The notes under the pieces were generated by a model, which saw only the letters and a program-made list of their open reading frames with translations, was not told where the DNA came from and made no database searches. Both the position numbers and the translations under genes were made by a program. 64,000 nucleotides of DNA from Anseranas semipalmata (taxonomy: Eukaryota > Chordata > Aves > Anseriformes > Anseranatidae), in contig VXAA01000914.1 in the NCBI GenBank assembly GCA_013399115.1, forward strand, positions 565,515-629,514, in the 5' to 3' direction. This document shows positions 13,150 through 23,829 of this stretch, in pieces; position 1 is the first letter of the stretch; every line of letters starts with the position of its first letter.

Positions 13150-13600
13150 GGTGCAGATGGGCACTTGTTCCCGTTCCTCCTCCTCAGAGCGGGCGGGCTG
13201 GTGCCACGGTGTCTTCTGTGCATCAGGTGCTTGTTAACGGGAAGCAAAGCCAGCAGATGGTGCTCGAGAACGCGCACCCTGGCTTGTGGCAGAGCCGGCC
13301 CGGTAATGCTCAGGTGCACACCTCGGTGGGGCTGGGGGCATGGGCAGGGGGCACGGGAGGTGAGGGGGCATCTGCGGGCCTGCTGCCGCCCGTGTGGCAC
13401 CGGTGGGTGCCCACCCTGTGCCGCCCGAAGGCGTGATGCCACCTCTGCCTCCCCCTGCGGCTTCTCTCGTCCCTGCTCTGGTTTCAGCTCCTCCGGTTGC
13501 AGCGCTGTCGGCCACCGGCGAACGCAAGCCTGTGCGGGTGCTCAGCAGAGGTGCGCAGGGTCGAACCGAGGTGATGCCAGGCTGGCTTTAACACCTGTTA
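13150..13600. other. GC-rich, CpG-containing patch
   Basis: GC content and CpG frequency rise sharply here compared with the AT-rich flank at 12,900-13,100. Long overlapping frames of up to 174 codons are open on both strands at once (for example 13117-13641 on + and 13104-13442 on -). That is the expected effect of few AT-rich stop codons, not evidence for two genes. The translations look Arg, Cys, Gly and Pro-rich with no domain. The patch could be a CpG island of an unannotated or distant promoter, or simply a GC-rich segment. Confidence 0.45.
13328..13368 (+). other. G-quadruplex-forming motif
   Basis: Six runs of three to five G residues occur at 13328-13331, 13334-13338, 13342-13344, 13347-13351, 13355-13357 and 13364-13368, separated by loops of two to six bases. 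This comfortably meets the usual pattern of four runs of at least three G with loops up to seven bases. It sits in the middle of the GC-rich patch. Folding in the cell is inference. Confidence 0.75.
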
Positions 13601-16600
13601 GATTTTCAGTGATGACTACTGATTTTCTGGGTTGTAAATAACGGAGGAGACGAGCGATGGAGGAGGGAGGTGTCTGTAAGCCCTTGTTCTCGTCTGCTGG
13701 AACTGAGAAGGTTGCTGTTGTAGCAAAAGTAGAAGCACCCATAGGCCTTCCTCACTCCCTAATCTGGGAGTTAAGGGCAAAAACTTTTCCTTAACTGCTC
13801 TGCGGGTTGGTGGGGATTTGTGGTGAAACTGCCGGGGCCAGCCGTGCCCCATGCCGCTGCTGTTTCAGAAGAGTCACTGCAGGTTCACAGCAGCGGGGCA
13901 GAGAGCAGAGACTCCCCTTCTCCCCTGTGCCACGGCTCTGTAGAGGCAGCCCAGCACCTGGTGACATTTTCCCTTCCTGACAGCTCATCCTTTAAGAGCT
14001 CTGTTGCCAGACTGAGAAGTCTCTTTCTTTCTCTCACTTCCAGCACAAGAAGGGAGACGTGAGCCTCTTCCATCCGCTCCCTTAACGTGTGAATTAAGCA
14101 CAGTGGGAAAGGAAAGCCGTACAAACATCTGTCCCGTTCCTCCGCCTTTGCTGCGGAGGTGCTCAGGCTGTGAGATGGCATATTGATGCTGCAGCATTTT
14201 GAGTGCGTGTGGGACGCGTGGGGCTGAAATCACTGCAGCTGCAAATAAAGCCTCTCATGTCATGTTTCAGGATGAAGCGACCACTCGCGCTTTCTCTTCT
14301 TCCCAGGCTCACTTGCTTTCCAGCCTGTCAACGCTCACAGCTTCTGAAGGCTCCGTTTGAGAGGGTGAAGAAAAAAAGCCCCCGCTGGTACAGGAGGCTG
14401 TCGGGTGGCGGCAGTGCCGCGGGGATGCCCGACGTGTGCCATCGATTCTTGCTGCCGCCAGGGAGGTGCAGGGTGAGCGTGTGTCTGTCGGCACCTCTGA
14501 GCCCCTAGTTCAGCATGTAGGGATATAAATGCATATGTAGGGTCTGTGAGTTTGAGTATAAAGCCGTGCTTGGTGGGCGTGCAGGGGCTTTTGGAGGCTT
14601 TGCACATGGTTGTGAATGTCTGCGTGCAAAGGAAACTGAGGTGGTGAGCGCTTACCGTATAGGCAGTGCTCCAGAAGAAAGGGGAAGTCTCATCCCTTCT
14701 GAGATACGTTGCAGTAGAAGATGACTTGAGAGAGGGCTCTCAGAAAGCTGTTTCTGGTATTTTGTGGTTTGATTTGCTGCCTTTGTAGAGATCAAATCAT
14801 TTAAGTGTGATAGCCTACCAGGCAGCAGCTGCTTTTCTTAGTCCTGCCATTTTGGTTCATATCTCTCTAAACTGTATTCTCTGGGGGGAAATATTAACTT
14901 GTCTAGACCAAGGTACGGTATATGGGCTAGTCCATCACCCAGGAGGGTTTGTACTTTCTATAGGCAGTGCTCAGAGATGGACGTAGCGTGTGTGTGGATT
15001 TAGGGAGGCTGTTAAAATTCATCTAGTAGGTTTCGTGCAGTCAATGCCTTTAGCAATGAGCCAAAGAGGCAGGTTTGAAAATACCTGTTCCTACCAATTT
15101 CATCTCCTCCAGACAGTGTGATTACCCACAGCGCGTTTCCCGTGAGTGCACTGAAATACACTTGAAGTTGCCTTTTTACATGCCGGATGGCTCATCTCTA
15201 GCTATTGTGGGCTGAGTACATTCTGCAAGCTGGAAGCTGCTTGCGCCTCTTCGCCCACCTTACCTGCTCTCTCCCTTTCCTCTTTGTTTATGGAATTTGT
15301 CTCCCTCCATCCCTCCTGAAATAGCATGGTGTGGTCTCCTTCCTCTTACCGGAGCACAGTTCTCTCCCAGTGCTAGAGCCTGTGAGGAGAGAAAAAATTC
15401 CAAATAACTTTGAGGGTCTGAGATGGGTGGGGAGAGAAGGAACTTCTCATTCAAAGAGAGGCATATGTCAGTATTCTTAGGAGAAAAATCCAGAAATGAA
15501 GCAAAAATATCAAAATGAATTTTTATCAATATGTATCAATTGGAGATAAACTGTTTTTCCACTGAAACAGGTCAGCACAACGCTCCCAGGCAGCGGAGAG
15601 CCGACGTTTCTCAGCTCGGGAAAGAGCGGGGCTGAACTGGGCTGGGGTGTGGGGGCTTCTGCCGTGCGAGCTCTGCTTCAGAGGGGAGCAGGTTGGTGAC
15701 AAGTGTAGGAGCACCGAGCGGCTGGTGGGTCCCTGGAAGCCGACTGCTTCTCGTGTTGTGCGCTCCCCTCTCCCACTCCCCAGACAACAGCTTGCTTTGG
15801 CCATTGCACCGGGCTTTGGAACTGATCGCGTTGTTAAATCTCGTTGCCTCGGGTAGAGCGGAGCAGTGCCCACCAAACGTAGCTACGGGCCACACAGCTA
15901 GCAGCCCTTGTCTCTGCTGGTGTGTTCTGCTGCAGCAACGCCTCTTGTCATTACTTTTATAGGAAGCTTTCAGTGGCCTCATTTGCTATTCACATACATC
16001 TGTTCCAGTGGAGTCTGTCATTAATCTCCTGGTAGGTTTAAGGTTTCCCTCTCATATTTGCTGCCTGGCCAGTCATCAGAGACAAGTAAATGAATACTGA
16101 TACAAAACAAATAGTGGGTTCTAGGGTTACCTGATAATTGTTTTCTTGCTAAAATGTATATGATGCATGTTTCTCTCAGTTAAAGGAAGCAATGGGCTGA
16201 CCATGTGGGCAGGTCCCCCCGGCTGCGTCGGAGTGCAAAGCTTGGAGACGAGCACATCCCTTCCAGCGTGGTCACTAAAGGCAGGAAAACTTGCTCCCCA
16301 GTTTAAAACTGGGGGGTTGATGGCCCCTGCCCTACCTCTTGGCAGTGATAACCAAGTCGGAAGCAGAGCTAACGAAGGGCTGAAGCAAGTTACCTGGCAC
16401 CAGCAGCAGGCAGGGCTCTGCCAGGCGGAGCTGCCATAGGGCTCGCATTGCCAGCGAGGAAAACTGCCTCCGTTAGCGAGTGTTTGTCCCGCTGCGTCCT
16501 CCAGTGCCAGCCTAGCAAAGTTACAGTCCTCCACAGTGCTCTTACACGTCAGGAAGGCTGCGGTGGGCGATGCTTCTAGAAAACAGACTGGCTATGGTTT

Positions 16601-19378
16601 GCCCTGTGTAGCCCCAGCTTTTCCAGTTATTGTTTCATCTTGAAGTACTACACTCATCTTCTAGAAATGTGATGGCTATTAGCCAGGGCTGCAAGCAAAG
16701 CTGTAAATGTTCTGCTGGGACTGCAGCATATGGTTAGAAAGGGGCATTTTTAAGGCTCTTCCTGAAGTAAGATGGAAATTAAAAAGATATTTTTGTCACA
16801 GGGCCAGACCCTGAGTAAGCGTAATTTGGCTCTGATGACTTCGGAGGATGTCCTTGTTATCATCACAAATCCAACTATTAACAAAACAAAAATAAAACAG
16901 ACCCATCCTGCAATTATGAACCCAGCATCCATCAGAACATTTGAAATGAACAAAAGAGAGCCTTTTTGTCTTTTTATTTTTTTCCCCAGCCTTGAGGGGT
17001 TCTGTTCCCATATTTCCTTTGTAAATGTAAGGGTGAAAAAGCCTTTCTACTGCAGGAGTCCAAAAGTAGGTGGAGAGGAAAGGTTTTCTGGAAAAGCATT
17101 GTATCGTGAGATTCATAGTAGTGTTTTAATGGGAACAAAGCACATCAGAACTTTTCTGGAAGCTACTGCTACTTTCTCCCCAGTCCGTCACATCCTAATC
17201 CCAAACTTGCCTTCCTGTAGTTTTGTTGTTGTAGACTAGCTTACACCACACGGTGTTACGTTCACAAGGTCGTTCACAAGTATTTTTGACTTGCAATGCT
17301 AAGAGAAGCCCCAGCCACGCATCATTTAAAACCTCTCGGTGGAAATGACGGCTCGCTTGCCGCTGTGAGCGGGTGAGCAGGAGCGATTCGAGGGCTGCTC
17401 AAAAGCGCGCTGCTTTGTTTTGCCAGGGTGCTTGGTGAGGGTGTGATGTTGTGCTGTGGCAGTCATTTAGAAACTGTGTGTGTTTCAAAATGGGACGTGG
17501 AGCTTTTGGTGCTGGTATTTCCACCGGAACGCTCCCGTGAGAACCACACAGTGCTTTGTCTCGTTTGTTCAGTCGCATGTGGAGCTTTGTGCTGGAGAGA
17601 TGCTCCAAAGTGCAGACTGTGCGTGAAAAGCACAGGCATGCTTGGGTGGAAGAATGCAGATGAAGTTTTGGCTCTTCTGGCTCTCTAACCTTTCCAAATG
17701 ATTTAATGTGTCTGGTGGGATTGTATGTTCACGGGCTGCTTCTTGCTCTGAGTTTTTTGTTGCTGCAGGACCTTCCATCTTGCTGGTAATCGCCTCTGGT
17801 CTCCAACCCTGGGCCAGCTGTGAGGTGGAAGGAATTCATTCTCCCCACTTTCACTAGGGGCTTCTGGCTTGGAATTAGTTATTTGTCAAGTGCTTTAATA
17901 TTTTCAGATGACACCTGCTAGAATATTCTTCTCTATTTTTCACCTAATTCAACAGGAGGGGAGTGAGTCAAAGGCTTGTCAGACTCTGAGGATACAGGAC
18001 TCAGCTGGGCAGGCGTTTATCCAACACTGATAGAAAAGCCATACACCCGCACAGAAAATTTGCTTTTGCCCCCATCTGCTCAGTTACAGTTAATTTACAG
18101 CTTACCCCTAAATGGAGAATTTTAATACCATTTTCTTTCAAAAGTGTTAAATTTAAATTCACTGTCCCCAGTGTAAAAGTGTCTGCAGGCACAGAAATCA
18201 TTATTACTGGGCTGACTGCTAAAGACTGATACATTTAAAGAGAAAATATATATTCTCTCCAAAGTGGAAACGCAGATTGTAAATTCAATTTGTCAATAAA
18301 TATGGAAATGGTTTCCATTTTCCTCTCCTCCTAGCCTGCGCTGCTGAGACTGGTTGTTCATGTACCATGTCACTACTGCGGCAAGAGAAATTACTGGCTT
18401 CTGTGGCTGATGGGCTCCTGGTGTCAAGAGAGATCTATCGTCACAGCCTCGGGTCAGTGAGTTAATTGTACATTCATCAGTGATAGCAACAATACAAATT
18501 CTTTAGGAACAGAGTCTGAAAGAAGGTAATTAGATTTAAGGAATTCAAAAAGACATTATGGACAACTTATCTTCCTGGAAATGTGCAATGGAGTAAGCAA
18601 CACATAAACATATCAGGCTTGGGTCCACACAAGTGTTTATGATCACCAAAGGTAAGCCTCAGGTGAAATTTCATACTCTGGTGTCCAGGAAGAAAGTGCC
18701 CATTGTAGCCCGAATGGACCCTGACCACTGCTCCTGTGCTTCTGTCCCAAGGCAGAGTGAGTGTATGCGGATGGTGTCACCAAGGTGCGATTTGAACTGG
18801 GTGTAATGCAGGAAGAGCTGTCATGTCTTTGGATTTCTGTCTGCATATGGACACAAAGCGTTCATCTACCCCTTAGAGAGATGGTTCCTTGCTTAGTCTA
18901 CTACCAGCACAGTGATACTGGTCTCCTTGGATCTATCCTGCGTTCTTTCAGCTTGCGGTTGGGGGCTTAAATGTCTTTTGGATTAAAGGTTTGGATGTCA
19001 GTGTTTGCAAGACATTCTGTCCAGACACTACCTGCTGGTATTGGAAGTTGGATTTAAAAGGGAAAGCAACTGAGAAATGCAGGGAGAAGGCACACTCCCA
19101 AGATATAAAACTGAGTAATAAGGTATGTCTTACCCCCTCAGGTCCTCCAAGGGGGACCAAACAAACTCAAAACTATCAAAAATGTAATGAAAGCGCATCA
19201 GTTTGATAAATGGAAAAAATCACACCAGCATCAGAATAGAAATATCATTTCATTTTATCGCCCTCTGATCATTAGCCTGGAGAGCAGAGATCTGAGCTTG
19301 GGATGTCATTTGCCCTGTCTGGGAACTCGCTGCAATCCCATCAATCCTGACAGGGGTGGTTTAATTTTTTGCTTTTAG
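13601..19378. other. Non-coding stretch with one exon-like interval
   Basis: Apart from the exon-like interval at 15264-15379 on the minus strand, listed separately, no gene feature is recognised. The 155-codon frame at 16772-17239 is the longest on the plus strand here. It overlaps a 106-codon frame on the opposite strand and shows no domain, so I treat it as chance. Confidence 0.5.
15264..15379 (-). other. Exon-like interval with strong splice sites (unproven)
   Basis: Read on the minus strand, a pyrimidine-rich acceptor 'ttttttctctcctcacag' precedes 116 bases, which end in 'gagcag' followed by a 'gtaagg' donor. One frame is open through the interval and reads through Gly-, Arg- and Lys-rich sequence such as ALALGENCAPVRGRR. 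I do not recognise the peptide. An alternative internal donor ('ccggtaaga') is also present. This could be an exon of a long non-coding RNA or a cassette exon, but pairs like this arise by chance. Confidence 0.15.
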
Positions 19379-19477
19379 TGGAGTTCAGGGGATTTTTATT
19401 TCTTGGTTCATGAAAATGCCGCTGTTTCTACCTGGCATCGCTGTCCTCCCATTTAATACAAGCCTGTGTTTGTTAAG
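19379..19477 (+). other. Exon-like interval with strong splice sites (unproven)
   Basis: A strong acceptor ('ttaattttttgcttttag') is followed by 99 bases ending at a strong donor ('ttaag' then 'gtaagc'). One frame, starting after one base, is open throughout and gives a hydrophobic peptide containing FISWFMKMPLFLPGIAVL. I recognise no family. The length is a multiple of three, so a coding cassette exon is possible. A non-coding RNA exon or chance is at least as likely. Confidence 0.15.
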
Positions 19478-19499
19478 GTAAGCAGTGGATCTGTTTCGG

Positions 19500-19780
19500 G
19501 GGATTCCATCACGTTTGCACAGTGTCTGTAGGTGGGAGGGCTTCAGGGGCTGTGCCCTCCCCAGCCCACCTCGCGCCTCCTCCAGCCTCCCTGGCTTGGC
19601 TGCCTGACCCGCAGAGCGGCGAGGCCAGGCCAGCGCGGGACGGAGCCTGTGGCAGGGAGGCTGCTGGCGGTGGCTGTGCGTGGGGACGTGGTGTTGCGGA
19701 GGCACAGGGGTGATGAGGGCTTGTTAGCGCTGAGCTCCCCGTCTGCCGGGGCAGGCTGGCAGCTGACACGGTGACAGACG
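19500..19780. other. GC-rich patch
   Basis: GC-rich sequence with scattered CpG follows the exon-like interval. Overlapping frames are open on both strands (19509-19769 and 19385-19705 on -, 19522-19774 on +), which shows low stop density and not coding. CpG density is visibly lower than in the island at 23.5 kb. Confidence 0.4.
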
Positions 19781-21549
19781 CTCTTGTTTTGCGGTTGCCG
19801 CGCTCCTTTGCAGGGTTTGAGAGGTCGAGGAGCAGAGCTGAGACACTTCAGCACCATTATCGGCTTTGGCCTTGTGGCTCTCGGGCTCATCCCTCTCCAG
19901 GCAGCTCCGTGTCCCCCAGCTGCTCATCGCTCCTGCAGTCTTTACCAAACTGCTTTTACAGCTGACCCCAGTTGCTTGCTTTTGAATCCTGCCCCAACCC
20001 CAAGAAGCTCCCATGCTCTGAGATGTGTTGCTCTGTGTGCCCCTGCCTCCTGCCAGCAGCTCCTGTCTCTGCCTCGCAGATCCAGCTCTTTCCTCCCTCT
20101 GGTTATTCCAAAGAATAACTTTTCTGCAATTTGTTATTTTCTCTTGGTTCGAGGAACATCAGTCTTATTTAGGGCCAGAGCCAAACCCACTTCAAGTCTC
20201 TGAAAGTCGCCTCCTGACATCAGCGAGGCCCAGCCAAGTCAGATGTAATGTCTCAGGTTGGTGATGAATCTCTCTGGCTATTGCAGTGCTTAGTTTGGCG
20301 AATGCTCTGAGCCAGGAAGGACTACAGGGAGAAAGAGAGCAGGTTCCTCGGGAAAACAGAATCCGTTTCTCTTCCCCACCATGCTGCTGCTACCAGCCAG
20401 AGTCCCAGGGTGTAAGCTGGGTTCCCTTTGCCTGCTTGACAAGTTCTGTGGCTTTTCTCCCCCCCGTGCTTTCAAATGCACAGTTAGTTGTAAAGAGCTG
20501 CGTGCTAAAAGTCCAGGCTTTGGCAGAGAGTTAGACACCAAGAGTTAAACTCAAGCCACTGAGTTACAGACGGCTCTGCTTTATCAGAGGAGTGTCAGGC
20601 TTCCCCTCGCTGCGACTGCTATCAGTAATTAGCACACCCTACAGAGCCTGCTGCTGAACAGTCCACATGCTAAATGCTGCTTTGTCATCAAAGTACAGTA
20701 GCTTGTAACTAATTACATCCCAGCTTTATCTGGACCAGTTCTTCCTTTTAAATACACTTAATAACTCTGCCTTTGAAGGTTCTAGGCATAAAAATAACCA
20801 CTTCAAATAATCTCCTAAAGACACATGCCACATTAGGTATAGAGTTGAAGTAGGCATCTTGGATTATCTGTGCAAAACAAGAGCTCAGGGCCCCTGCTGG
20901 GACACGGATGGAGAGCTCTAGTTCTGGTGTGTTGCTCATGTGTTGGAAAGGAAGGCTGGAAAGCCAAAGTTCATGTTTTACAAGAGTCCTGGGCGTACAT
21001 TGTCATTAAAGATGTGAGGAAGGAAAAGCGAGCTGTGCCAAAAGAGAGCTGTGATTTGACTCAGCAGTGACTGACCTGAATGAAAAGACTAACAATGTAA
21101 GGGCTGAAATTCAGTGGTAGTCCCGAGTCCCCCTCCATGACCTGAAGACCATCCATTTCTCTTCCTCGATCATGTTTAAACATTTCAACAGGGATCAGAT
21201 GCACTAGATTCATGGCTGTCTTCTGTCATCGTTTCCCTGACCCTGTCAAAAGAAAGACCAAAGAAAACATTTCATTTTCCTCATCTTGAAAAATTTCTGT
21301 GGGATGGGAAACACCTTTGCACAGAAGGAAGGGCTGCTGAGCATGATGTGGAAACTGGGTTGAAAGTCACTGGTGAGACCAGGATTCGTGGACCTGGTGC
21401 CTGCAAAAGCAAGTCTTTGCTGGTTCATTTAGGGACCACTTGCCAGGCATTGGAGCCAATGCTGTGAAATCTGGGTACCATAAATAGGCACTAAATTATC
21501 CTGTAGAGCGGGATTGATTTTCATTACAGCTGAGTATTTTTGGTGTGTG

Positions 21550-21566
21550 TTTATTATTATTATTTT
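21550..21566 (+). repeat. Short (TTA)n microsatellite
   Basis: About four TTA units followed by a T-rich end. It is short and imperfect. Confidence 0.7.
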
Positions 21567-22231
21567 ATTTCCTGTTGCATGGTGAGACCGTAAACTCCAG
21601 TGGTGCTTGGGATAGATGGAATGTGCCAGCCTCTAGCAGCAGTTTGTATCTCTGTGAGCTGGGAAAAGAAAGGAAATCCAAAAGCAATCCGGTGAGTACC
21701 TTGAGAGGAGGGAGGAACAGGGCCTGCGGCTCCGCATCCAAAAGCAAGCCAAACAAAAGAAGTAACTAGAGCAGTGAAAATGTCATGACTGCAAAGCGCC
21801 AAGGAGGAAATCAACTTTAAGAGACAGCAGAAAGGGAATAGATTATGGTACTTTTAAATTAAAGGTGTTAGGGGGATTCCTGGAGGGAAGAGGCTGGCTG
21901 TTAGAAAGGAATTCATTATGGAGAGAGTGACTGCACTTGTGAATCACCTGTATCGTCTGGGTCCATTAAACCCGTGTCTTACAATGCCCTCAAAATGCAG
22001 ACGGGATCATTCAGTGTCAGTTACAGCCTGTTTGTCTAATCTCAAATGACCTTTAGCAGAGGAGGCTCTAGAGGCAAGATGAATATTTACAGCTCCAGCA
22101 TTTCCCCTGCCACCCCTCTAATTGCAGTTAAAGGTGTTCGTGTGGTCCTGTCTGGCATTCAGGCTGATTTCTGTGATTGAGTGGCAGGTGGGTTTAATGC
22201 CGCTGTTGGATGTCAGACTGACATAGCAGGG

Positions 22232-22241
22232 TTTTTTTTTT
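22232..22241 (+). repeat. T10 homopolymer
   Basis: Ten consecutive T residues after 'gcaggg'. It is listed as a low-complexity site only. Confidence 0.8.
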
Positions 22242-23489
22242 GCATTTGAAACAAAAACACCAAGGAGGGGAGAGCTGCACGTGATGTAGACAGAAAGTAT
22301 GCAAAAGTCCAGAAGACGTTGAGCTCAAGGGGCCAGAACCTGTTTTCTATTCAGTTTCAGTGAATTCAAGATCAGCCCCAGAACTGAAGCAAATCTCCTG
22401 TTCTGTGAACTGGGAGCACCCTTAACAGAGCTGCTGTGGATTTATGGCTGGCCTAGCCCACGAAGTCAGTCTGGATTTACATTTTAACTCAGCTCTGCCA
22501 GTCTGGAACATCTCCAAGAGACTTCCTTGGCTTGCTGCATAATATTTTTTTCAGCCATTTCAAGTGCACTTGTTAATGGATATCAACATGGAGAATACAA
22601 GTCAATTCAATGCTTGTGAAAAGTCACAAGGCCCACAGAAGGACGGGCTCAGTGTGCTTTCCCCTGGGCAGCCCTGCTGATGCCTCTCTCCTTGCTGCAG
22701 CTCCTGCTCTGCCAGGTTTGTGCCATCCTTGCCAGGCCACCAGCCCTGCAAAGCCCCATCCCAGGGTTACTTTGCTGTAGTTCTTCATGCCTGCTGACCC
22801 GTGGCCATTTGGCCAGCAAACCTCTTCTGTCTTTCCTTCTTGGCTGAGGGTGACAGCCTTCGCTACAGCCCTGTGCTAAATGAGCAGGAGGGAGGTGGCC
22901 ACGTCTCATAGGCTTCCCACAACAGCTCCTCTCAAATGCTCCTTCAGTCATCTGAATTCTCACTTGCATCAGACCCTAAATCCTGCACAAAGCTATTTTT
23001 CAGTGGCTGCAAACCCAAGCTGTCAGCGGGCCCGCTCCTTCCCTCCCATAACCCCGTACCTCGCAGAGCTGTCTTCTCTATCTCAAGAGCAGGAGAAGCC
23101 AGTAAAATGTGTCAGTTTTCGTCTTTAGCCATGGAGTTGATGACTTGCACAGTTTGCAGCTTGACACACACACAAAAAAAAGATTGTTTTGTCAACGCTC
23201 ACATATGGTCGCTCGTTTGGCTATACTAGGACACCATTAATTATTTCAGTCTGCTGTCTATCTGTCAGACCACCATAACGAATAGTCTCGGGATGCATTG
23301 TCTGCTTGTTTAATCTGTAGAGGCTTTTGTTTGCTTCAGCGTGGTCGATATTTTTTCTACACTTTTCCTTTTTATCTTACCCCTTTCTGAAGCTTTAATT
23401 CCTATAATCTGAATGGGCTCTTTTCTTCTCTCGTTGCTGCTGATCAGCTCTCCGCCAGCGATTAAATCAGCTCAGGTGGAAGGGCAGCA

Positions 23490-23640
23490 ATAAACGTCCT
23501 GCAGCAGCCGAGCTAGGGACTGCAGCGGCCGGCGGGGGCCGGCGCAGCGCCTGGCGGGGAGGCCGAGCGCGTCGGTGCGNNNNNNNNNNNNNNNNNNNNN
23601 NNNNNNNNNNNNNNNNNNAGCCGGCCTCGGCCGCCACCTG
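23490..23640. promoter_or_regulatory. CpG-dense island, possible promoter, interrupted by a gap
   Basis: This is the most CpG-dense segment of the window. More than ten CpG dinucleotides lie in the roughly 80 bases before the gap, and several more directly after it, against a CpG-poor background on both sides. Short palindromic GGCCGGC-type sequence is present. Vertebrate CpG islands usually mark promoters, so a transcription start is possible in either direction. No start codon in good context with an extended open frame was found beside it. A first non-coding exon, or an orphan island of the kind seen at enhancers, would both fit. Confidence 0.45.
23580..23618. other. Assembly gap (39 N)
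   Basis: 39 consecutive N residues lie inside the most GC-rich part of the window. GC-rich islands often drop out of short-read assemblies, so the true missing length may differ from the number of N. Any frame crossing this position, such as the minus-strand frame 23467-23664, is meaningless. Confidence 0.99.
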
Positions 23641-23685
23641 AGTCAGTGAATGCAGAGCTCCCATGTGTGATTCAGCTCTGAGTCA
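23639..23685. promoter_or_regulatory. Paired AP-1/Maf-like sites beside the CpG island
   Basis: Two exact TGAGTCA heptamers occur at 23639-23645 and 23679-23685, 40 bases apart start to start, at the edge of the CpG island. The first is preceded by an E-box-type CACCTG at about 23635-23640. TGAGTCA is the classic AP-1 (Jun/Fos) recognition sequence and the core of Maf elements. The sites are seen directly. Regulatory use is inferred. Confidence 0.35.
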
Positions 23686-23765
23686 CCGTCTGCTGTCTGT
23701 CTGTCCGTCTCTCCCCACTGACTGCAGCCCTGGCTGGGGGTGATTAAACTCACCTGGGTGCCCAC

Positions 23766-23807
23766 GGGCAGGGACGCGGGCCTGGGCCTCGGTGCCTGGG
23801 GAGAGGG
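23766..23807 (+). other. G-quadruplex-forming motif
   Basis: G-runs at 23766-23768, 23771-23773, 23778-23780 and 23784-23786 have loops of two, four and three bases. Further runs follow at 23798-23801 and 23805-23807. The motif lies about 130 bases from the CpG island, a position often seen for G-quadruplex motifs near vertebrate promoters. Confidence 0.65.
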
Positions 23808-23829
23808 CAGTGTCATGCTGGGGAAGGGG

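Larger units (their letters stand above)
19781..23489. other. Non-coding stretch, no gene recognised
   Basis: No gene or named repeat can be supported. The interval contains a (TTA)n run and a T10 run, listed separately. An acceptor-like site at about 21529 and a donor-like 'ccggtgagt' at 21691 bracket an open frame, but the acceptor is poor, so I did not call an exon. A reduced 'cacacacacaaaaaaaa' simple repeat lies at about 23165-23180. Confidence 0.5.

Noticed and set aside
13117..13641. 174-codon plus-strand open frame
   Set aside because: It overlaps long frames in other registers and on the minus strand. The Arg/Cys/Gly-rich translation follows from high GC content.
16772..17239. 155-codon plus-strand open frame
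   Set aside because: No domain and no signal peptide, opposed by a 106-codon frame, and no promoter or splice context. Treated as chance.
21530..21691. Possible exon ending at a 'ccggtgagt' donor
   Set aside because: The acceptor side has a poor pyrimidine tract and the interval contains a (TTA)n microsatellite.
23467..23664. Open frame crossing the assembly gap
   Set aside because: The frame is continuous only because N codons are not read as stops. The true sequence is unknown.
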